A stretch of 51,798 nucleotides of DNA. Source: Bigelowiella natans CCMP2755 (lineage: Eukaryota > Cercozoa > Chlorarachniophyceae). The stretch lies in NCBI GenBank assembly GCA_000320545.1, contig ADNK01001920.1, positions 1 to 51,798 on the forward strand, given 5' to 3'. The position numbers were made by a program, and so were the translations under genes. Below, piece after piece: positions 1-9,708 of the stretch; position 1 is the stretch's first letter, and each line of letters begins with the position of its first letter. Under the pieces are notes generated by a model. The model searched no databases, was not told where the DNA came from, and saw only the letters and a program-made list of their open reading frames with translations.

Positions 1-92
1 CACACGTACAGCGATGTTCGAACCAGCATCTTACGGCATTTGCAACGTCGTCAAGGGAAAGAGTGTTCAGGCATGAAGAGGCTTCTTGCTAC

Positions 93-268
93 CTGAGTCG
101 TCAGCTTAGGCTGGCACCCGAGAAGGAAGTTTTCGGGCTTGAGGTCAGTGTGGATGATTGAGCAGCGAGAATGCAAGAAATCAACACCCCTGTTATTGTA
201 ATAACGACGATGATGGCGACGGTGATGATAAGGAGAGGGGGGAGGAAGATATGGCAAGTTGGAAATTC

Positions 269-304
<36 letters not shown>

Positions 305-501
305 AAGATTCATATTAGACGCTCTACTCACAACAGCATCTGCTTTGCAATGTGACGGGCAGTCTGATGATATACAGTAAGGGGGAGGGGTCAGTGTAAA
401 AATGGACACATGCGCACTTCCTACATGTATATTACATATATGAAAGAAATGCATTCCCTATCATTTCCGTCATTATCGGATATATTAATATAAATAAATA
501 A

Positions 502-539
<38 letters not shown>

Positions 540-669
540 GTATGGTTAGTACGGTATGCATGAAATGGGCACACGCTCTCACAGGAGCAGCTGCTGCAAC
601 TGCCAATCTATGCTGCTTTTACAATCCCTTCTTCCATCTCCTCATCGTGAGCATAAAGGAGGAGAACAA

Positions 670-731
<62 letters not shown>

Positions 732-1261
732 GTATACCTCGATGGGAACGCCTTTGAAGTTTGTCTTCTTGATGAGATTTAGCAGAGATTTGGCCATCAC
801 CTCGAAAACTTCACGGCCAAATAGACATAAGGCAAATCATTAGGGTGATGACTACATCTCGTATCCCAAAAAAGAGAGACGGGGGAGGAGGGGGGGGGGA
901 GAGAGAGAGAGAGAGAGAGAGAGAAGGGGGTTGGAGAGGTGGCTCTTGCTGACTGATGATATGCTGGTGTCGTTCATGATCATAGATCATATAGATTCGA
1001 TAGCCCTCAGGTCACCACCTCGAAACACGCTATATTCTTCGCATCTAGCGGACTACCCCCGTACGTGTTACTACTGCTACTTTGCTTTACCACTCTTCCT
1101 CCTCCTCCTCCTCCTCCTACTACTACTACTACTGCTACTACTACTACTACTACTACTATTACCCAAGCACACGTGGCGTCCATTGGGGCCAAGGACAGCA
1201 AAACTGTCTAATAAATCAACTACGAAATCCTGAGGGGGGAGATCAACACATCATATTATAC

Positions 1262-1318
<57 letters not shown>

Positions 1319-2272
1319 ATAGACGATAGCGCCGAACGCATTGTCCGCGTAGTATTGTGCGCGTACGCAACCACCTTGCCACCCCCCTCCGTTTCCTTTA
1401 TCTGGCGCAGTATTCGCTACCTTTTGATTGCAACGAAAGGGGGGGGGGGGGGGAACGGCATTTTGGTATATACGCAAAAGGGCCCAGGCACGGAAACACA
1501 ACGCTGTCTGAGCGCTCTGTCACAAAGCAAAAGTAGGGAACACCTCATCTTCAGCAGCCTCAGTGTACCTAGAAGAACAACCGAAGGAAAATGACTTTAA
1601 TTGCTCACACCCTTGCTACTTCTGACAGTACCACCCCACACAGATACGACGTTCATATTACTTTGAATCCGATTTCTGGATCTTAAGCGCGACCACCTTC
1701 CGGGGAGAATCGAACGGCTGAAACCCAAATAGGATGAGAGGGGAAGGAGAAAGGGGGGGGGGAGAGTGTGGGGCGATTAGTTTTTCGTGATACTGAACAT
1801 ATATTCGAGTTGTTTCGTATGTTGGTGGTTGGCTGTGCGTCATGCCCAATGTTGATTGTTTTTATATCACAAAAGATATATTGCACAATAGCATGCGGAG
1901 ATAATGCTCCAAGATCGTCGCATACAGGGCAATTCGTATACATTTGTTATGAACGCCCTAGCTGGGAGAGCACGTACCAACATGACGTCAGTACATAGCC
2001 AAACCGTAGAGAAGTGGCCAGCTCCCAACTTCCGATGTACCTACACAAGAGAAAGTGGATTCGATATTCATATCATTCCCTCTGACCTCTCAGAAGGATG
2101 TGTGTTTGTTATTTTACTGCCTCTAGTCGAAAAATAACGATGGGTTTTTAGTCTATTGTGCCATAGTGACAAATAGCAATAGACGGGATAAGAACAGCAC
2201 TGCGACTACCATATATCGATTGTTGTAAATGTCGCCGATTTGAACGGGGTGGTACCTGAAAAGTCAAAAATC

Positions 2273-2355
<83 letters not shown>

Positions 2356-3034
2356 CATCAACGTCTTTGGTGACTCATCATCATCGTCGCCTTCGTCTTC
2401 GACGCTGCCACTAACTAACCCTCTTCCCCAATAATTACCCTCCAGGTTTGTAGTCAACAAGATCTTCATGTTCGCTTGAGTACTCTCCTTGCACTTCTCC
2501 ATCTTCGCCCTGCGGCGGTGCAGTCTGATCGAGGTTTCCTTTCGCATACTGCCCCCCTCCCCCACTTCCCTCACCGGCATTCTGATTCGTCGCCATCGTT
2601 ACGTCGAAACCGTTGTTTCCATCAAGATCATCGTCGTCGCGGTCACTGCTCTCCATAGAATATCTGGTAAAAAAACGATGGGAGGATTTGGACGCCATCT
2701 TGGGATTGTAGTGCATCTTCCTTGGCCTGTTATTCCTGGTTCTAGACGCGGTGTGGTGAGACGGGTGCCGAGACGATCGATAACTAGGCCTCTGCCGACT
2801 GTGTGAAATCCTCTCCCCATCGTCCCACTCTCCTAGACCAATCTCGCGCGACATATAGTCGAATTCAGCGCCGATGGATGACTTTCTACGTCGTCCTGGA
2901 TGCGGGGAGGAGAGGAGGAGGAAGGTCTCCACCGAAAGCAGCGTGACGAGGATAAATCGAATCCATCGCATACGGCTAGCTCGCACGGCACTCGTTTTAC
3001 GTCCTGCCCAGCCCTCCTGATGAGAAGTAAGCAT
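93..3034 (-). CDS. SR-protein-specific kinase (SRPK family), 3' end outside window
   Basis: SRPK kinases phosphorylate Arg-Ser dipeptides of splicing factors. I see ten exons on the minus strand: 2439-3034, 2210-2255, 1987-2040, 1662-1717, 1544-1568, 1375-1401, 1163-1229, 738-808, 332-363 and 93-189, with GT-AG borders and matching phases throughout. Joined in order they give the family landmarks: GGYHPVQIGD, the glycine loop GAGHFSTVWL, the lysine motif VALKI, YTEAAEDE, GPNGRHVCLVFEV, and the catalytic HTDLKPEN, whose Ile-to-Leu form is SRPK-like. The 27-nt exon 1375-1401 is the least certain. The exon 1 start is ambiguous: Met at 3034, or Met at about 2698 after an Arg/Ser-rich stretch. The C-lobe (DFG, spacer, activation segment) lies left of base 1. 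The introns hold the CA, TA and CTC/CTA repeats. The family is secure; the start is not. Confidence 0.85.
273..303. repeat. (CA)n microsatellite in SRPK intron
   Basis: About 15 CA units inside an intron of the SR-protein kinase gene. Similar tracts lie at 509-534 (TA), 671-731 (CT then TA), 897-924 (GA) and 1262-1318 (TA then TG), all in introns of the same gene. Confidence 0.95.
1091..1158. repeat. CTC/CTA trinucleotide tract
   Basis: A run of CTC units followed by CTA/CTG units, ending just before the donor of the 67-nt SRPK exon at 1163-1229. The same CTC-then-CTA(-then-CAG) composition recurs at 21481-21542 and 22820-22880. Confidence 0.9.
2276..2353. repeat. (CA)n-(TA)n compound microsatellite
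   Basis: About 17 CA units directly followed by about 20 TA units, in the intron between SRPK exons 2210-2255 and 2439-3034. Confidence 0.95.
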
Positions 3035-3431
3035 GGGAGGGGGGCGGAATCACCGTCGCTGCGTGTTCTTGCTTCTGGGGGGGATGTGAGGTTTGCCATG
3101 CGATGGATGTTTCCGGTACAATTTTTTTCCTTAAAATTGTCGGCACGAAAAAACGCGGGAAACCGGAAGCCCGATCCAATCTTCTCGGCGGCACCTAATT
3201 TTCGCTATCGTTAAGGCAGATCCCTCGCGCCTTTTGGAGTGTCCCGTCAGCGACGAAGTTGGTGATTTTTAATGATTTCTGGAATATTTATGTCATCGCA
3301 ACTTAAAACTTGCCTGTATTTGTTATTCGCCTCAACTTGGTCGGGAGATCTAAGAAATTGCAGTATAGATTTATGGAGCGACAAGGTTTTATCGGGCTTT
3401 CGTAGAAATTTCGGGAGCTTGTGCAACATCG
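3035..3431. promoter_or_regulatory. Shared divergent 5' region of SRPK and Sen54-like genes
   Basis: About 400 bp between two divergent start codons. I see no clear TATA box or strong motif. It must hold the promoters of both genes if the start sites are right. Confidence 0.4.
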
Positions 3432-5274
3432 ATGGAGTCAGTGCAGGCGGCAGCGCCCAATCGTCCCGGTTCAGAGGATGCTACCAATGACACCTACACC
3501 CAGGATATGATTTATTCTTTCCAAACTCTGTACGTGACCTTTCTTTCCCATGTCCTTTATCCGGTCTTGTAGCGCAAGGTGGATGGATTTGACTTGAATA
3601 ATGATGGGGCCAGGAATCGAGTCTCCCTTGGCGAGTGGGACGAAGAGAGGGGCTATTGCAAGTTGCTCAAGCAGTGCGGCAAGATCCTCGACACGATGGG
3701 AGAGGTTGGTGGCGATTATACCTGCCCGTCCAATTGTCTGCTATTTCCCTTTTCATTCTCACGTTTCCTTATTTCGTTGCAAATCACAGAAAGTCGGCTC
3801 AATAAGAATCCTGAGGATCGAAGAGGTGCTCTACGTGATGGAGAGGGGCATGATGGAGCTCATCCATAAGTCCACCGGATTTCCTCTGTCACTACTTGAG
3901 GTTTAGACGCACATTAAAGAAATTATTATGTCCCCCTTCGCCGCCCCCCCCCTTCTCTAAGGAGTAGCCCAAATGTGCTCGATCCAAATCACGAGTTGCT
4001 CTTCCCTACGATTTGAACTATTTTTCGACAATAACCAATTTAGGCCCGTGTCATTCTTGCGAATCTCAGATTTACTCACATGACCTCTGGAAGTGAGGCG
4101 GGGGCGGGGAACGTCCCTTACCGACTACACACGCCGCTTGAGTCGTATTCTATCTTCTCTCATCTCCGACGGTGAGAGATGGAGTGCAGCATTTTGTGGT
4201 GATAGGGTTAAGTAAGCTCAATGATAGTACCTATTATATATCTCCACCTCCATCATCTAAGCCTCATCGTCTTGCAGACACGGTTATATAGCACGCAGAG
4301 GCCATCCTCTCCAGTTATCATCTAGCCGCGACAACAACACCCGCAGCGGCACATCAACGGCTACGGACCTTCATCAACAAAGAACAACGGAGACGATTGC
4401 TACGTCACAAATGCAAACATCGCGCGGCATAGAGTGCTATAAAAAGAGCAAGAGGAGGAAAAACGGAGGAGCTGTTCATTTTGAGGCTACCAAAAAGAAG
4501 TACTGCTCCGCACGGCAGAAGAAGAGACAGCAGCACCCTGAGAGATCTGCTACGTTCTCCTCATCATCATCTTCCGCATCAAATGCAGGCAATGCAGAGC
4601 TGTCGCGAGGTTGGTATCCAACGTTTGACTCGTGGCTACTAGAAGGAAAGAGCGCGGAACCATCCCAAGACAGAGCTCAGAAGTCCTCAGCGTCACAAAA
4701 GCCGTTCCATGAGATGAGCGAGGCTGACGGCAGACACGATAGCACCCGCTTGCGACGTCTTCATCAGGCAGAGGTAGAGAGACAACGTGAACGCGACAGA
4801 GAAGTTCTACAAATGTTCGGCCGCCTGCAGCGATGCCACACAACGGATAATATTGCTCCTGGAGACATTCTTCGGCGCAACGTTCATAACGATAGCAAGC
4901 TGTTTGGCCTGGCGTCGTATGACACCTTCGATCTTTGGGACTCAAGACCTGCGGCAGGGAGTTTCTTGTCAAGCTCTGCTCAGAATTCAAATGCGGTATC
5001 TGTTCCCCCGCCAAATGCAAAGGTCATCATTGTTGGAAAAGAGGACCAGCAGGATATGGGCCGGCTGTTGCGCCAAATATCAGCATATCTGACAGCTTAT
5101 GGAGAAGCGCATGGAGGGGATACTGCCACCGACAAACGCCAAAGTTCGCAAAGGAGGCGGGCGCAGATCAAGTCCGTGATCATTGCAAGTGGGACATCTC
5201 ATCCAACCTTCTTCCGCTGCAGACCCTTCAAAGTCGCTAACCTAGTCGATGATGGTGGAAACGCCAATGGATAA
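3432..5274 (+). CDS. tRNA-splicing endonuclease subunit Sen54-like
   Basis: Sen54 is a structural subunit of the endonuclease that cuts introns from pre-tRNA. Five exons: 3432-3533, 3573-3704, 3790-3900, 4070-4092 (only 23 nt) and 4278-5274, all phase-consistent. The N-terminal part holds the family block: DTMGE, then VGSIRILRIEEVLYVMERG (the Sen54 'EEALYLLERG' helix), then IYSH...HGYIARR, matching the 'VYAHLKR.GYIV.R' motif. The middle is Arg/Ser-rich and poorly conserved. The C-terminus has FDLW plus a final 'SGTHPTFF...FKVANL'-like strand-turn (SGTSHPTFFRC), as in other Sen54 proteins. The protein is about 454 aa. The ATG at 3432 is the first in-frame start of exon 1. Without the 23-nt exon, reading into the intron after 3900 gives TAG within two codons. 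Confidence 0.75.
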
Positions 5275-5421
5275 ATAGTTTGGAATCATTTTATTGATTT
5301 AAATGAAATGCAACGATGATGATGATGATGATGATAATGATGATGATGATGATGGTGGTGTTGGTGCTGAGAATGGAGCAGTCTTCACACGTGCGTGGCG
5401 AACGATGAATGTTACGGTCGC

Positions 5422-5458
<37 letters not shown>

Positions 5459-6084
5459 ATCGAATGAATGCGTAGCGCTCGTTCAGCACGTAAATATCGA
5501 TATATAATCCAAAAAAAATTGGGGTTTTTGAATACGCCATCAGTCGCGACAAACGCAATCAGTGACGACGAATGCCTTGTGCGTTGAAAGGCATAGAGGT
5601 TACAGAAGCGCGCAGTGTCGTAGAGATATATTGCTATATGTGTAATAGTTTATGTTACTATCAATGCTGGAATGGCACTGTGAAGCTGCATCTAGTAGGT
5701 TAGCGCTGTGTAGTTTGTGATTGATCTTGGCGGCAGACAATGCGCCGATAACTATGCCAGCGCTGGGACACCAATGCATTCATCCCCCTCGATCAGAGCT
5801 CTGGAATTTATAATGGTTGTGCATGACAATCTATAACAAATACATACAATCTAGCAATAGGCGAATATGTGAAGCCCGTCCACTTAAGGAACACTTTGCA
5901 CTCACGTTGCGCCCCCGTTGCATGCACACATGCACGCTGTGAATTGGTTGCAGGTCATGATGTCACAAACGACAGCAGATAATACAATTCTGCGTAACGG
6001 TTGTTCTTCTATTATTATATCAGACCAAAATTTACTTGAATTCAGTATCTTATCTGAGATATCGCCTCTGTTGCATTTTTTGTT
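5275..6084. other. Gene-free spacer with GAT and TA repeats
   Basis: It contains an imperfect (GAT)n tract at about 5315-5355 and (TA)n at about 5424-5454. I find no coding exon here. It lies between the 3' end of the Sen54-like gene and the 3' end of the MerB-like gene, which converge. Confidence 0.6.
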
Positions 6085-6094
6085 TCTCAGCCTT

Positions 6095-6137
6095 CATCGC
6101 CAGCATTTAATTCAGCCGTTTCAGATGTCGGTTTCAT
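6095..6137 (-). promoter_or_regulatory. Candidate SECIS element (selenocysteine insertion hairpin)
   Basis: Reading the minus strand: ATGA (6137-6134), two A, a ten-base strand 6131-6122, an apical loop starting AAAC (6121-6110), a ten-base 3' strand 6109-6100, C, then GATG (6098-6095). The two strands pair at 8 of 10 positions including two G-U pairs. The order ATGA - about 12 nt - AA at the 5' side of a 12-nt loop - GA is the type I eukaryotic SECIS plan. It starts about 150 nt after the TAA of the MerB-like gene. The lower helix is weak by eye and the pairing was done by hand. Confidence 0.5.
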
Positions 6138-6286
6138 ATTAGATATGCACGTGTTAAGCGAACGAATCAGGACCATTCTAGAAAATCGTACGATTTTCGT
6201 AGCCTCTGCTCTATCTTTCCATTCCTGCACCCTAAAGAAGTCATTAGCAAGATGATATTTCTAAAAGTTGGGGCGAATTTAACAAT

Positions 6287-7171
6287 TTACGGAAGTTCCC
6301 AAAATGCCGAGGTTAGGCCCACAGAATGGAACTTAGCACGTATCTCCTCCACCGATTTTCTCTCGAAATGAGGGCATGCTCGGTTTCCGTAGAACAGCGA
6401 TGCTAATGCTGCTAACTGCTCCTCGCACACAATCGCGTAAGAGGACACTGCATTTTCGTCGATGTGTTTTCCGAGCTGTTCTTCATCTGCGAAGATGGCA
6501 AGTCTTTCATATCACGTGTCCACCAGGTCGTCATACCACTCTCTCAACGGAGCCGTAAAACATACCAATGCCTTCGGGTGCGAGGTGGAAATAATCCTTC
6601 CCTCGTGTAAGCTCATGTGTATTGATTCCCCGCTCTGGTGGCAAGTGGTGCTGATATAGCCCTTTTCGGAAAGGTTGTCGCCAGTATGTCCCAGTATGAA
6701 ACACAATCCCCATGTATCCCAAACTCAATTTCCAAATCTTTGAACGTATCTTGTGTTTCCTTGTCTTCCCTGATCTAACGCTACCCCCCTCTCTTCGGAG
6801 CCAAAGAATTGACCCAACTCTTGACCCTCCTCCATTCCGGCCTGGACGATATCAGCGCCAACAGCAGTCTCACAATAAGGGATTAGCGAGTTCTCTAGGC
6901 GAGTAGCAGCCGCTGACACAGCCTTCACGTCCAGAAGAGCGTAATGTGGGGTGGCTAGGTTGGAGAAGGGATGTGACATGAGGATCTGGTTAGTAAGCAA
7001 ACCGCTCGTGCTCCTAGAGAGAACGACATCGTGATCGCATTCCAGCTTGCGCAACGCAGCCCAGGTCTCTGCTTTCGAGAGACCAAACGCCTTTGCAAAC
7101 TGAGCCCAGTGTGGAGCTCGGCCGGACTTCAGCAGCCAGGCGTAAACAAAGTTGCGCCCTGGGGGCGCCAT
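6287..7171 (-). CDS. MerB-like (alkylmercury lyase family) protein with two in-frame TGA, probably selenocysteine
   Basis: MerB cleaves carbon-mercury bonds with two cysteines and an aspartate; many family members have unknown substrates. Exon 1 is 7171-6929. It holds a winged-helix domain (GRAPHWAQFAKAFGLS...) and the family block SHPFSNLATPHYALLD. Exon 2 is 6769-6287, both borders phase 0 (GAC|gtgaag, gatcag|GGA). It opens GRQGNTRY. TGA at 6725-6727 falls between FGN and VWDT, where the family reads 'GN-Cys-AWD' (MerB Cys96, Asp99). GYISTTCHQSGE matches the next conserved block. TGA at 6512-6514 follows WYDDLVDT, where the family reads 'FTC' (MerB Cys159). Both TGAs are in one frame, the family sequence continues after each, and the protein ends FWELP-TAA, a family-typical C-terminus. 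About 241 residues in total. Alternatives are a pseudogene or a truncated protein. Confidence 0.75.
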
Positions 7172-7441
7172 TCGCGTCGCTCGAGCAGAGGTGGTTCCGG
7201 CAACTTTCTACAGCTCTTGGTTGTCATAATTCATAAAAAGGAGAAAAATGAAATAATGCTTTTAAATGTAAAAAATGATCGAAGAATTACCAGTATAATC
7301 CAGGGTGCTTTGATAGTACGCCAAGCAAAATCGGATGTCGCTGGAAATAATATCGTGAGTAATTGTGCTTCCTCCGTCGAAGAAATATCTTAGAAATTTC
7401 GTCCTAAAATATCCCAAATCTCACACACACGTCCAGGTCCA
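7172..7441. promoter_or_regulatory. Divergent 5' region, MerB-like / 2OG oxygenase
   Basis: 270 bp between two divergent start codons. No clear core promoter motif seen. Any metal- or redox-responsive control of the MerB-like gene would have to lie here. Confidence 0.35.
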
Positions 7442-8499
7442 ATGCGAGCTACTCGCATCGACGTCGTTGTCAACCTATGGTTTCTCCTACTGCTAACGGC
7501 CTCGCCATCCGCTTCTTCCTCCTCCTCAACCTCTGTACTGTCGAAGGAAGAGGCATTCCCACTAGTGAAGGAGCAGGGGGAGAGTATTGCTGATGTGTAT
7601 TATCACATCGCGAAACAGATGTCAAAAGAGGAAAATGGTGCTCAGGGGCAGGTAGCGCACGTGCTTTTTTAATTGGCAACGATCGATACTCAATCTTCCG
7701 GACAATCGTAGACACTCGGATGGCTTTATCTCTTGGCGGCTCTTGAGTTTAGCCCATCTAATTCGACTCTTTTGGGTAAAGAGAATCACTAACGTTGTCG
7801 TCGTCTTCGTCGTCGTTGTCATCATCACTCAAAGACCCTCCTCATCAAGCACACGTAAGCAATGCCCCCTCCCCCCCCCCCCCGTCTCGACTCCCAATTC
7901 CCTGTCAGAACCCGTGATCGAGAGCTATGTGAGGAGCGGTGACGTTGCTCTTGCGTTGGCGCACACCAAGGCCGCTCTTTCTGCGGTAGTTCGTGCGGGA
8001 AAAACTGGAGGCAAATTCGACAAGAAGTAGTACATAATGCACATGGTGATTGACGGTGTCACGTAGATATAGTTGGCACCTGCTTTTTACCCTGTCTCTG
8101 TACGGGGGCGCGGCAGCAAATCGAGTGAAAGTCCACATATAACCCTAGGGGGGGGACATTGGCTCAGGGGTATCTAACATCGATCCAGAGGAATCCCAAG
8201 GTTGTCAGGAAAAAACACACGGAGGAAATTTGAAACAAGCAAAACCTGCCAAATACATGCTCCCGCATGTTTACATGTTGGCCCCACACAATTTCTAAAT
8301 CAGCAGCAAATGAGTGATAAGTTGGTATGCGACTAGATTCTCAATGTGATACTGCTCCTTCTATCTTCCATCCCCTCATCAGGCAAAGCATTTGTTCAAA
8401 GACTCGCCAAAATTTAAGGAAGCTACGGAGGGCCACATCCCCGCCCCAAAACTTACGCTCCCGTTCTCTACTGTCATTGCAAGGTAGCATTAAGCAATC

Positions 8500-8537
<38 letters not shown>

Positions 8538-8864
8538 CATCTCAGTTGCCATAGCGTTTGAATGCTGCCCTTATATATTCCTTTGCTGTGGTTTGTTCTT
8601 TTTATGTGTGTGTGTGTGTGTGTGTGCGTGTGTTTGGGTTGTCGTGGTAGGTGGGATCTTTATGATGCATATACTGGAATCGATAAAGATGTCAGCGGCG
8701 ATCTATACGGGTCAATAATCCGCGCCTACAACATCTTCGTAATGGCACACCCTTCAATACTTGACGAGATCTGATTCAGTTCTATATACAAAACAACACT
8801 CAAACTCGACACGAAAGGATAATATATTTTGCGCGCGCGCGCGCGTGTGTGAGTGTGTTTGTGC

Positions 8865-8908
<44 letters not shown>

Positions 8909-9103
8909 GAAAGAAATCGGGAGTATCTGCAGCAGCAGCAAATGGGGCGAAATCATCAGACGATACCCAGCTCAATCACGAGTAGTAACACTCACCACGC
9001 ACGGAAGTGCTTTTCTCATAGTGGTCGCAGGCATGCTAACGACGTTGCTTCTTTGTCGTCATACGGAGAGATATAGACCTTCTGATTTAGCAATCAAAAT
9101 AGT

Positions 9104-9166
<63 letters not shown>

Positions 9167-9667
9167 AAATATGAATATATCTGAACGTGCTATATGCATT
9201 TTGTATCACGAACAGCCATAACTTTTAGTAATATACCGTGTATAATTTTTATATATTTATGGTACGACTTAAAAACGCACGCATTTGCGTGGCTACTACT
9301 ACTACTCTTCAGCTTCTACGACTGGCAAATGCAGCCTTTAAAGGCCACTGGAAAGTAAGTAATATCAGCCGTTTGTGCCTCTGACGATGACAATGGCCAC
9401 GGTGACGATATTGTGTGTGCGCGCGCGCGCATGAGCATATATATGATTTATATGTTATCCGAATTGAGATCCCTGCATCGTTGGTTTGTGCTTGAAATCG
9501 ATGCAGAGGCAATGCTGCAGCTGTAGGCATGTGCGATCGATCGGCTTTACGGTCTTCTTGTGTCGTCGGAGTCATTTTGTGAATGCACGTTCGTGTTGAT
9601 CCAGGTATTGGAAAGGCTTTGAAGATCTACCTATCTTCCACAGGTGAAAGTGGTTGCTTACCGCAAG

Positions 9668-9708
<41 letters not shown>

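Noticed and set aside
3900-3925. In-frame TAG in a V-TAG-THIK context of the Sen54-like gene, suggesting a nonsense mutation
   Set aside because: A 23-nt exon at 4070-4092 with good acceptor and donor restores the conserved motif in phase, so the TAG is intronic.
6512-6514. Explaining the second TGA of the MerB-like gene by a short intron (gtgatatgaaag)
   Set aside because: The intron would be 12 nt, too short to splice, and the family alignment needs a residue at this position.
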